Assembly: GCA_019247135.1 (NCBI GenBank)
Contig: JAFAPL010000842.1
Location: 1-13,822, forward strand
Direction: 5' to 3'
From: Chloroflexota bacterium
Lineage (GTDB): Bacteria; Chloroflexota; UBA6077; CF-72
Length of the DNA: 13,822 bases
Positions 7,492-13,822 of the stretch are shown one piece after another (the stretch's first letter is position 1; each line of letters begins with the position of its first letter). The notes below the pieces were generated by a model. The model was not told the DNA's origin and ran no database searches. It saw only the letters and a list, made by a program, of their open reading frames with translations. The position numbers and the translations under genes are program-made.

Positions 7492-8522
7492 GCCGTCCTG
7501 GTTTGCGTTTCTTTCTGCCGTTCGTTATCAGTGCCGTGCTGCTGTTGCTGGTCGTGCGGAGCGTGAGCGGTGAATGGAATGACCTGCTCGCCGCGCTCGC
7601 TTCGGCCGACTGGCGACTGCTGGTGCCCGCCGTGGGGCTGTACTTTTGTGGCGCCTGGCTGAGAAGCATGCGCTGGGGCCTGCTCTTGCCAGGCCAGAAC
7701 CTGCGCACATCGATGCTGTTCCGCGCGCTGGTCATCGGCTTCACGGTCAACAACCTGCTGCCGCTGCGCATGGGCGAAGTCGCTCGAGCGTACCTGCTCG
7801 CGCGCTGGCAATCGGTCCCATACGGCGCCACCGTGGCCAGCCTGTTCGTGGAGCGCGTGCTCGATGGGCTGACGCTCGCGCTGCTGTTGCTGGTTGCCGT
7901 GCTGCTCGTTCCCTCCGCGCCGAGCTACCTGCTTGTTGCAGGTGCGATCGCGGCTGGAGGCTTCTGCGCTGGCGCAATCGTCCTGGGAATTGCTGGCTGG
8001 CGTGCAGACCTGATCCTGCGTTTGACGATCAGGCTGTCGAACGTGCTGCCGGGCCGCCTGGGTCAGATCGCTGTGCGACTGGCGGATGCGTTTCTGAGCG
8101 CGCTAGCCCAGGTTCGCGGCCACGCCCGCCTGGGCAAGGCCGTGATTTTGTCGCTGCTGGCCTGGTGCTTCGAGCTGAGCGTCTTCTTCGTGTTGATGGC
8201 GGCGTTCGGTCTGGGCGGCTCGCCGCCGCTGGCGTACCTGGTCGGCTCGGCGGCGAACTTCGCGACGCTGGTGCCTTCGTCGCCCGGCTACGTCGGGACC
8301 TTTGACGGAGCCCTGATCGGGGTATTGAGAGATACCACGGGTCTGGCTGCCGGCCCCGCCACGGCGTATGCACTGGTCGTGCATGCAACTCTGTTCCTTC
8401 CTGTCGTCATTGTCGGTACGCTGCTGCTCTGGCGTTCACACATGAGCTTCGACCAGATCACGCATGCACCCGAGCGCGCCGCGGCTGCGCGGTCCAGCAG
8501 CGACTGGCAGCCCGCCGCATAG
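7488..8522 (+). CDS. Flippase-like membrane protein, LPG-synthase TM family (copy 3)
   Basis: This 344-aa polytopic protein carries NNLLPLRMGE at residues 88-97, then RAYLLARW, FVERVLDGLTL, and PSSPGYVGT from residue 263. These motifs sit within two residues of their positions in copy 2, so copies 2 and 3 look like a tandem duplication that has since diverged. The open frame continues far upstream (to 7152), but that part lies wholly inside copy 2 and is hydrophilic and arginine-rich, as expected of an out-of-frame shadow. GTG 7488 overlaps the previous stop as GTGA, has GAGGA at the right distance, and begins a short basic leader before the first span. The last 27 residues are hydrophilic and rich in Ala and Ser. 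The substrate is unknown; envelope lipid or lipid-sugar movement is inferred from the family and neighbours. Confidence 0.88.
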   Translation: MSRPGLRFFLPFVISAVLLLLVVRSVSGEWNDLLAALASADWRLLVPAVGLYFCGAWLRSMRWGLLLPGQNLRTSMLFRALVIGFTVNNLLPLRMGEVARAYLLARWQSVPYGATVASLFVERVLDGLTLALLLLVAVLLVPSAPSYLLVAGAIAAGGFCAGAIVLGIAGWRADLILRLTIRLSNVLPGRLGQIAVRLADAFLSALAQVRGHARLGKAVILSLLAWCFELSVFFVLMAAFGLGGSPPLAYLVGSAANFATLVPSSPGYVGTFDGALIGVLRDTTGLAAGPATAYALVVHATLFLPVVIVGTLLLWRSHMSFDQITHAPERAAAARSSSDWQPAA

Positions 8523-8559
8523 TCCTGGGACCAGCAACAACAAGAAGAACGACGGCAAG

Positions 8560-11190
8560 ATGGAAGGCTCTGCGCCCGGCATGCTGACGCTGCCAGGCAT
8601 GGAAGACGCCGCGCTCTCGCCTATCCGGCGTCAGTACCTGGAGCTCAAACGCCGCCGACCTGATGCCATCCTTCTGTTCAGGCTGGGTGACTTCTACGAA
8701 ACCTTCGAGGAGGACGCCGCGCTCGTCGCGCGTGTCCTCGACATCACCCTGACCTCACGCGAGATGGGGCGTGGTGAACGTCTGCCGATGGCCGGCATCC
8801 CCGCGCACGCGGCGGATGCGTACATCGGCCGACTGATCGGGGCCGGGTACGCCGTGGCGATCGCGGAGCAGGTAGGCGTGGTGGGTCGCAACGGGCTGAT
8901 GCCACGTGAGATCGATCGTGTGTTGACGCCCGGCATGTTGCTCGAAACCGACCTCCTCAGCGGGTCGCGTTCGAACTTTCTCGCGTGCGTCGTCCAGGAT
9001 AGCGGCGGCTGCGGGCTCGCCTACGTGGACGTCAGCACTGGCGAGCTACGTGTGTCAATCAGTGACTCACTCGAGCTCCTGGCAGCCGAGCTGATCCGCA
9101 TCGGTCCAGCCGAGTGCCTCATTTCGGAAGAGGCAATCAAACTCGAGCCATATCTGCCACCAGCCACGATCGCGACGAAGCGCAGTCCGGCGCTCTTCGC
9201 CGCAACGAGCGCGGCGCGTGCGGTAACTAGATGCTTTGGGGGTGCGCCCGACGCAACTGGACTGCGCGACCATCCTCTGGCCCTGCGCGCTCTCGGTGCA
9301 CTGCTGAGCTACGTCGAAGAAGCGCGACCAGCGGCGATCGGCACGTTGCGGCAGCCGCGCCTGTACAGCCTGAACGGTGCGATGGTGCTGGACCGCGCGA
9401 CGCGTCGCAATCTCGATCTACTCGAGGCTGCGGCCGGCAACGGCGGACCAACGCTGCTCGGTGTGCTCGACCGTACGCATACGCCGATGGGCGCCCGCAT
9501 GCTACGCGCCGTGGTGGGTCAGCCCCTGCTCGACCCGGCAGCGATCAACGCACGCCTGGACGCCGTGGCGCGCCTCGTCGACGATGCGGAAATGCGTTCG
9601 CGGCTCGGGGAATCCTTGCGCGGCTTGCCCGACCTGGAACGCCTCGCCGTCCGCGCCGGACAGCACCTCTTGATGCCGCGCGAATGTCTGGCGCTGGCGG
9701 CCGGCCTCGAGAGAATTCCGCGGATCCGTCGGGCGCTCGCCGCGGACCTCCCCAGGCTCCTCGAGCAATCCGTGCCTCCCACGGCCTCCGAGGCCGCCGA
9801 GGACATTCGGGCCACGATCCGCGAGGGCGCCACGATCTTCGAAGAAGGCGTGATCAGGCCTGGCATCTCCGACGAGCTCGACCAGCACCGCGAAATGGCC
9901 GGCGACGCGCGGAAGTGGATCGCCGCGCTCGAGCAGCGCGAACGGGAACGTACGGGCGTTCGCGGCGCGCGCGTTGGCTACAACAAGATCTTCGGCTACT
10001 ACCTCGAGGTCACCACGGCGCAGTGCGCACAGCCCACTGACTACTACCAGCGTCAGGCGACCGGCGCTGCAACAGTCGGTGACCATCTGGCGCGCCTCGG
10101 CTGGACGCGCAAACAGACGCTCTCCAATGCCGAGCGGTTCGTGACGCCTGAGCTCAAGGAGATGGAGTCACGCGTCGCTCGCGCCCACGACGACGCGATG
10201 CATCTCGAGCGCGCGCTCTACAACGCGCTGCTCAGGCGACTCGCCGCGCAATGCCAGCCTATGGCCGAGGCGGCCCGATGCGTCGCCTTGCTGGATGTGG
10301 TGCTCAGCCTGGCCGATGCGGCGGTCGCGAATCAGTATGTTCGGCCGATCGTCGACGAGGGCGATTGCATCGAGATCATCGAGGGCCGCCATCCCGTCGT
10401 CGAGCAGAGCCTCGCACGCGGGCAGTTCGTCGCCAACGACACGCGCCTGAATGCGGACGAGCGCATGATGCTGCTGACCGGCCCGAACATGGCCGGCAAG
10501 AGCACGTATCTGCGTCAGGTCGCCTTGATCGTGCTCATGGGGCAGATCGGCAGCTTCGTCCCCGCCCGTTCGGCCCGCATGGGGGCGGTGGATCGCATCT
10601 TCACTCGCATCGGGGCGCACGACGAGATCGCTGCCGGTCGTAGCACCTTCATGGTCGAAATGATTGAAGCGGCGACGATCGTGCGCGCCGCCACGGAGCG
10701 CAGCCTGGTCGTCCTGGACGAGATTGGTCGCGGCACCAGCACGTTCGACGGCATGGCCATCGCGCAGGCAATTCTCGAAGAGCTGCACGACCCCGAACGG
10801 CCGGGCGGAGCGCCGAAGACGATCTTCGCCACGCATTATCACGAGCTGACCGCATTGCGAGACACACTGCCGCACCTGCGCACGTATCGCGTCGACGTGC
10901 TCGAGCGCGGCGACGATGTTGTGTTCCTTCACGCCGTCGTCGAGGGTGGCGCCGACCGCTCGTACGGGGTGCACGTTGCTCGATTGGCCGGCGTGCCCGA
11001 GCGCGTCACCCGCCGTGCGGCCACACTGCTCCACAGCCTCGAAGCGCAGCAACCCGTCCCCGTGGAAAACGTCGACAGTGCGAGCTGCGACACATGCCGC
11101 GAGCTGCGCGCGCTCGACGTCCTGGCCATTACCCCGCTCCAGGCACAGGCAGAGCTGATGCGCTTGCAGCAGCGCGCCAACGAGCGCTGA
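8560..11190 (+). CDS. mutS: DNA mismatch repair protein MutS
   Basis: MutS binds mismatches and small loops in newly replicated DNA and, as an ATP-driven sliding clamp, recruits MutL. From ATG 8560 the protein has 876 residues, normal for MutS1. The N-terminal domain has the Phe-x-Glu mismatch wedge (F45-Y46-E47, within GDFYETF). A connector domain follows, then the core and clamp region and the C-terminal ATPase. The ATPase has Walker A GPNMAGKST (641-649), the STFMVEM signature (695-701), Walker B with D720-E721 in VVLDEIGRGTS, and THYHEL from 758. All key residues are intact. The start is uncertain: ATG 8464 would overlap the upstream gene by 59 bases and add a low-complexity leader, while ATG 8581 and 8599 are also possible. 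None has a strong Shine-Dalgarno. The tail shows the usual LRALD helix region but no clear QLSLF-type beta-clamp motif. mutL follows after 2 bases. Confidence 0.97.
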   Translation: MEGSAPGMLTLPGMEDAALSPIRRQYLELKRRRPDAILLFRLGDFYETFEEDAALVARVLDITLTSREMGRGERLPMAGIPAHAADAYIGRLIGAGYAVAIAEQVGVVGRNGLMPREIDRVLTPGMLLETDLLSGSRSNFLACVVQDSGGCGLAYVDVSTGELRVSISDSLELLAAELIRIGPAECLISEEAIKLEPYLPPATIATKRSPALFAATSAARAVTRCFGGAPDATGLRDHPLALRALGALLSYVEEARPAAIGTLRQPRLYSLNGAMVLDRATRRNLDLLEAAAGNGGPTLLGVLDRTHTPMGARMLRAVVGQPLLDPAAINARLDAVARLVDDAEMRSRLGESLRGLPDLERLAVRAGQHLLMPRECLALAAGLERIPRIRRALAADLPRLLEQSVPPTASEAAEDIRATIREGATIFEEGVIRPGISDELDQHREMAGDARKWIAALEQRERERTGVRGARVGYNKIFGYYLEVTTAQCAQPTDYYQRQATGAATVGDHLARLGWTRKQTLSNAERFVTPELKEMESRVARAHDDAMHLERALYNALLRRLAAQCQPMAEAARCVALLDVVLSLADAAVANQYVRPIVDEGDCIEIIEGRHPVVEQSLARGQFVANDTRLNADERMMLLTGPNMAGKSTYLRQVALIVLMGQIGSFVPARSARMGAVDRIFTRIGAHDEIAAGRSTFMVEMIEAATIVRAATERSLVVLDEIGRGTSTFDGMAIAQAILEELHDPERPGGAPKTIFATHYHELTALRDTLPHLRTYRVDVLERGDDVVFLHAVVEGGADRSYGVHVARLAGVPERVTRRAATLLHSLEAQQPVPVENVDSASCDTCRELRALDVLAITPLQAQAELMRLQQRANER

Positions 11191-11192
11191 GC

Positions 11193-12845
11193 ATGCCCCG
11201 CATCGCGGTGATGGATCCGCACCTGGCGGCCAAAATCGCCGCCGGCGAAGTCATCGAGCGGCCCGCTTCTGTGGTCAAAGAGCTCGTGGAAAACGCGCTC
11301 GACGCGGGTGCCAGGCACATTCGGGTGGAGATCGAAGGCGGCGGCGCCGAGCACATCCTGGTCGCCGACGATGGGTGCGGCATGGCTGCCGACGAGGTCG
11401 AGCTCGCGTTTCTCAGACACGCGACCAGCAAGCTGCGTGAAGAGCAAGACCTGAATGCGTTGTCCACGCTCGGCTTTCGCGGCGAAGCGCTGCCCAGCAT
11501 CGCCGCCGTCGCCGACGTCGCCTGCACCACGCGCACCGCCGACGAGCGTGTTGGCACAGAGGTTCGCATCGAGACCGGTGCGATCGATGTCCGACCGGTC
11601 GGTCGCGCACCCGGGACGACGCTGATCGTGGATGGCTTGTTTGCGCGCTTTCCTGCTCGTCGCAAATTTCTGCGCGGCGCCGCTTCCGAGACCGCGGCGT
11701 GCGTGCAAACCGTCGGGCCGCTCGCACTCGCCTTTCCAGATGTCCAGTTCGGCGTGTTCGCCGACAACCGCGAGGCGCTTTCCACACCCGGCAATGGCGA
11801 CTTGCGCAGTGCGGCTGTGGCAGTCCTGGGCGGGGACGTGTCGGAGCACCTGCTCGAGGTGCCAGCTGTGACGATTGAGGAAGGTTCGACACGCGTGGTC
11901 GAAGTGGATGGCGTGTGCGCGACGGGCAGCTACCACCGCGCAGGTCGATCCGGCCTCATCGTGCTGGTCAATCGGCGGCCGGTGATCAACCGTGCGCTCA
12001 CGTTCGCCGTCAGTGAGGCATACGGGTCGTTGATCCCCGTCGGTCGACAACCGGTAGCCGTCGTCCGGGTGCAGGTTCCGCCGAGCGAAGTCGACTTCAA
12101 CGTCCACCCGGGCAAGCTCGAGGTCAAACTGCTGCGCGAACGCGCCGTCTACGCCGCCATCCAGCGCGCACTACGGGGAGCCCTGAGCGCCGACGAGTGG
12201 TCAGTTGCCACCTGGGCAGAGGAGGACGATTCGGGCGCCCTGCTGGACGGCGCGGAACGACTGCGCGACCTGCGCGTGCTCGGTCAGGCCGGCCGCACGT
12301 ATGTCATCGCCGAGGGCGAAGCCGGTGTGTATCTCGTCGACCAGCACGCGGCTCACGAGCGCGTGCTGCTGGAGGATCTTCGGGGTGCGCTGCACTCGCG
12401 CTCCGAACGTCAGCTCTTGCTCGAACCGCTGGTGCTGGAGGTTCCGCCCGGCGCCGTGGCATTGGCCGATCAGGCGGCGGCGGACCTCGATCAGCTTGGC
12501 TTTCTCATCGAGCCGTTCGGCCCGAAGCAGCTGTTGGTGCGCGGTGTGCCAGGTGTATTGACAGAACGTTCACCCGAGCGCGTGCTGCAGGAGACGCTCG
12601 TGGCGCTGGCAACGAACTCCCACGGTCTGATCGTCGAACAGCACGCCAGTTGGGCCGAGCGACTCGCCGTCGTCCTGGCCTGCAAAACGGCCGTGCGGGC
12701 CGGCGACGTTCTCGCCATCCCCGAAATGGAAGCCCTGTTGCGGCGACTCGGCGAGGCACGGCTGTGTCGAACCTGCGCGCACGGGCGCCCGACGGCCATT
12801 CTGCTCAGCCACGCGCAGCTCGAGCGAGAATTCGGTCGACGCTGA
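11193..12845 (+). CDS. mutL: DNA mismatch repair endonuclease MutL
   Basis: MutL links mismatch recognition by MutS to strand incision. The N-terminal GHKL ATPase has E33-N34 (ENALDAGA), DDGCGM (59-64), HATSKL and GFRGEAL (94-100). The C-terminal domain has the metal-dependent nuclease motif DQHA-x2-E-x4-E (D383, H385, E389, E394), plus ACK (496-498) and CAHGRP (528-533), the companion metal-site motifs. This is therefore the nicking type of MutL found in bacteria without MutH. At 550 residues it is shorter than the usual 600-650, because only about 25-30 residues separate the end of the ATPase module from the C-terminal domain. ATG 11193 is chosen because it begins the conserved IAAGEVIERP region at the expected distance. 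The open frame upstream to 11094 lies inside mutS. The 2-base gap after the mutS stop indicates coupled expression. Confidence 0.97.
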   Translation: MPRIAVMDPHLAAKIAAGEVIERPASVVKELVENALDAGARHIRVEIEGGGAEHILVADDGCGMAADEVELAFLRHATSKLREEQDLNALSTLGFRGEALPSIAAVADVACTTRTADERVGTEVRIETGAIDVRPVGRAPGTTLIVDGLFARFPARRKFLRGAASETAACVQTVGPLALAFPDVQFGVFADNREALSTPGNGDLRSAAVAVLGGDVSEHLLEVPAVTIEEGSTRVVEVDGVCATGSYHRAGRSGLIVLVNRRPVINRALTFAVSEAYGSLIPVGRQPVAVVRVQVPPSEVDFNVHPGKLEVKLLRERAVYAAIQRALRGALSADEWSVATWAEEDDSGALLDGAERLRDLRVLGQAGRTYVIAEGEAGVYLVDQHAAHERVLLEDLRGALHSRSERQLLLEPLVLEVPPGAVALADQAAADLDQLGFLIEPFGPKQLLVRGVPGVLTERSPERVLQETLVALATNSHGLIVEQHASWAERLAVVLACKTAVRAGDVLAIPEMEALLRRLGEARLCRTCAHGRPTAILLSHAQLEREFGRR

Positions 12846-13114
12846 TGCCTCAGTTTCGTGCGATCGAGCTGGAGCGTTCGTCCCGCAAGCCGACCGGGCG
12901 GCGCCACGAACTGGACGCGCCCACCCGAGACCTGGCGATCGCCGTGCTCCTGGAACGGCTTGGCGTCTCACCCGAAACTGCTCGCATCGATCCGACGCGC
13001 ACGCTCTTGGATCTTGGAACCTCGCTGTGGACGATCGTGAGCGTCGCTCCGACGTCAGTCAACGAAAGCGCGGGCCTTCGCCGCGCTGGCGCCAAACATC
13101 GCCGCGTGCCCTGA
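12845..13114 (+). CDS. Small hypothetical protein (89 aa)
   Basis: I do not recognise this protein. Its ATG shares one base with the mutL stop (TGATG), a common coupling arrangement. The frame runs 90 codons to TGA with codon use like that of its neighbours, mostly G or C in third position. The product is basic and soluble. A charged N-terminal third is followed by a likely helix (TRDLAIAVLLERLGV) and a short hydrophobic stretch (LWTIVSVAP), then an Arg/Lys-rich tail. No signal peptide or metal motif is visible. The frame is also open upstream to 12197, but that part lies inside mutL and is a shadow. It could be a real small gene or a chance open frame in GC-rich DNA; the start overlap and codon use favour a gene. 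Confidence 0.5.
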   Translation: MPQFRAIELERSSRKPTGRRHELDAPTRDLAIAVLLERLGVSPETARIDPTRTLLDLGTSLWTIVSVAPTSVNESAGLRRAGAKHRRVP

Positions 13115-13167
13115 GAACGTGCGCGGATGCCGTGGAGCGTTGGCTGTGCTTTCACTCGCGTGATCAG

Positions 13168-13764
13168 ATGCCGCTACGGAATCGAGTGACTCCGTTCGGC
13201 GACATCGTTGCGGTCAGTGGCCGCGGCACGCTCATGGGCAATCGAGGTGTGCTGCACAACGACCGCCGCGAGATCGTTCGCGACTCGCAAGTGCGGCGCT
13301 GGATCGCCTGCGCGCTCGAGTTTCGCGGTCGGCATCGTGAGGTGATGCCGCCGGGGCGCTGGACGGCGCTGTTTTTCCTCGACGAAGCCGCGGCGTTTGC
13401 GGCAGGTCATCGACCCTGCGCCGAGTGCCGCAATGCCGACTACCGCCGCTTTCGAGCCGCGTGGCCGGGCAGCGAACGCTCCATCGACGAGATCGACGCG
13501 CGACTGCATGCCGAACGTCGCTCGGGTCCGTGGCAGAAGCGCACATACTCCGCAGAAATGTCCGACCTCCCGGACGGCGCGTACATCGCTCTGGACGGCA
13601 AAGCCTGGCTCGTCCACGGCCCTCAGCTTCACGCGTGGTCGCCCGACGCGTACACAACCGTCCGTCCGCGCCCCGCCGGAACCGCGACCGTCCTGACCCC
13701 GCCCTCAATCGTCGCACTCTTCCAAAACGGCTACAAGCCCAGAATTCATCCAACTATCACCTAG
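13168..13764 (+). CDS. Conserved uncharacterised protein with GNRG and HRPCxxC motifs
   Basis: This is a 198-aa soluble protein. From memory it matches a widespread bacterial family without assigned function, whose members begin with a NRVTPFG-like segment. Recognisable parts in order are RNRVTPFGDIVAV, RGTLMGNRG and a short LHND turn, RRWIACALEFRGRHREVM, a LFFLDEA helix, and GHRPCAECR with C84 and C87. A less conserved half contains RRSGPWQKR and ends near the PSIVALF segment. The CxxC after HRP could bind metal, but two cysteines alone do not prove it. ATG 13168 is chosen because conserved sequence starts immediately there. The 47 codons of open frame before it are arginine-rich and overlap the small upstream gene. 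No Shine-Dalgarno sequence is visible in the 53-base gap. Nothing ties it functionally to mismatch repair beyond orientation. The family match is recollection and needs a search to confirm. Confidence 0.8.
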   Translation: MPLRNRVTPFGDIVAVSGRGTLMGNRGVLHNDRREIVRDSQVRRWIACALEFRGRHREVMPPGRWTALFFLDEAAAFAAGHRPCAECRNADYRRFRAAWPGSERSIDEIDARLHAERRSGPWQKRTYSAEMSDLPDGAYIALDGKAWLVHGPQLHAWSPDAYTTVRPRPAGTATVLTPPSIVALFQNGYKPRIHPTIT

Positions 13765-13795
13765 AGCGCCCGTCACGTGACGCTCTACGTGACGC
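13762..13795. repeat. Overlapping inverted and direct repeats, possible terminator
   Basis: Three repeat relations share this short stretch. TAGAGCG (13762-13768, starting with the stop codon of the preceding gene) pairs with CGCTCTA (13781-13787). GTCACGTGAC (13772-13781) is a perfect 10-base palindrome. ACGTGACGC occurs twice in direct orientation (13775-13783 and 13787-13795) with 3 bases between. GTCACGT and ACGTGAC (13772-13778 and 13787-13793) can also pair. The stems could form a transcription terminator, but no T-run follows, so an intrinsic terminator is doubtful. A protein-binding site is the alternative. Confidence 0.4.
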
Positions 13796-13822
13796 CTCGT
13801 GTGGATGCTGCGAGCAATGCGA

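Noticed and set aside
6493..8522. MprF-type lysyl-phosphatidylglycerol synthase
   Set aside because: The proteins correspond only to the transmembrane flippase-like half. No aminoacyl-transferase (GNAT-like) domain is encoded in or next to them.
8495..8523. CATAGT as a mutS -10 element
   Set aside because: It matches poorly, overlaps the previous stop codon, and has no TTGACA-like hexamer at the right distance.
10168..11052. Minus-strand open frame of 294 codons opposite the mutS ATPase region
   Set aside because: It is antisense to Walker A and B coding sequence and shows no independent motif.
11094..11192. Upstream start for MutL
   Set aside because: It lies within the mutS 3' end. MutL homology begins at ATG 11193, and the upstream residues are Arg/Pro/Ala-rich.
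10929..12107. Minus-strand open frame of 392 codons across the mutS-mutL junction
   Set aside because: It is antisense to conserved MutS and MutL sequence, with composition of a shadow frame and no recognisable domain.
12197..12844. Long upstream extension of the 89-aa frame
   Set aside because: It overlaps the mutL C-terminal nuclease domain, and the translated composition is Arg/Gly/Ala shadow sequence.
13027..13167. Longer N-terminus for the HRPCxxC protein
   Set aside because: The 47 extra residues are Arg-rich and overlap the 89-aa frame, while conserved family sequence begins right at ATG 13168.
12845..13764. miaA or hfq downstream of mutL, as in many bacteria
   Set aside because: Neither the 89-aa frame nor the HRPCxxC protein shows the P-loop of MiaA or the Sm motifs of Hfq.

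Overview
The window is GC-rich and tightly packed. Every gene I can support lies on the + strand. No tRNA, rRNA, CRISPR array, insertion sequence or integrase was seen, and no intergenic stretch exceeds about 80 bases. The gene content points to a bacterium of the phylum Chloroflexota (inference). Two YYYxG-family (DUF2298, Chlor_Arch_YYY) membrane proteins and a TIGR03663/Agl23-like protein occur together, a pairing known mainly from Chloroflexota and archaea. The MutL carries the endonuclease motif found in bacteria that lack MutH.

Region 1 (1-8522) is a six-gene membrane module. In order it holds: the 3' end of a first YYY protein; a flippase-like protein of the lysylphosphatidylglycerol-synthase transmembrane family (LPG_synthase_TM, PF03706-like); a complete second YYY protein (731 aa); a 1002-aa TIGR03663/Agl23-like protein whose C-terminus is fused to six NHL repeats; and two more flippase-like proteins in tandem. 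Genes either overlap by 4 bases (GTGA) or are 3-8 bases apart. The exception is a 78-base gap before the Agl23-like gene, which holds a candidate promoter element and a clear Shine-Dalgarno sequence. The combination suggests assembly or translocation of a lipid-linked sugar or another envelope glycoconjugate, but no substrate can be read from the sequence.

Region 2 (8560-12845) is a mutS-mutL pair with a 2-base gap. Both proteins have all the expected catalytic motifs, and MutL is compact (550 aa). The pair starts 37 bases after the last flippase-like gene with no promoter I could see, so it may be read from the membrane operon.

Region 3 (12845-13822) holds an 89-aa orphan reading frame overlapping the mutL stop by one base, then a 198-aa protein of a conserved but uncharacterised family (GNRG and HRPCxxC motifs), then a cluster of overlapping inverted and direct repeats that may end the transcript.

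The best candidate for a poorly described system is the YYY / flippase-like / Agl23-NHL module. Its individual families are known, but their joint function is not.
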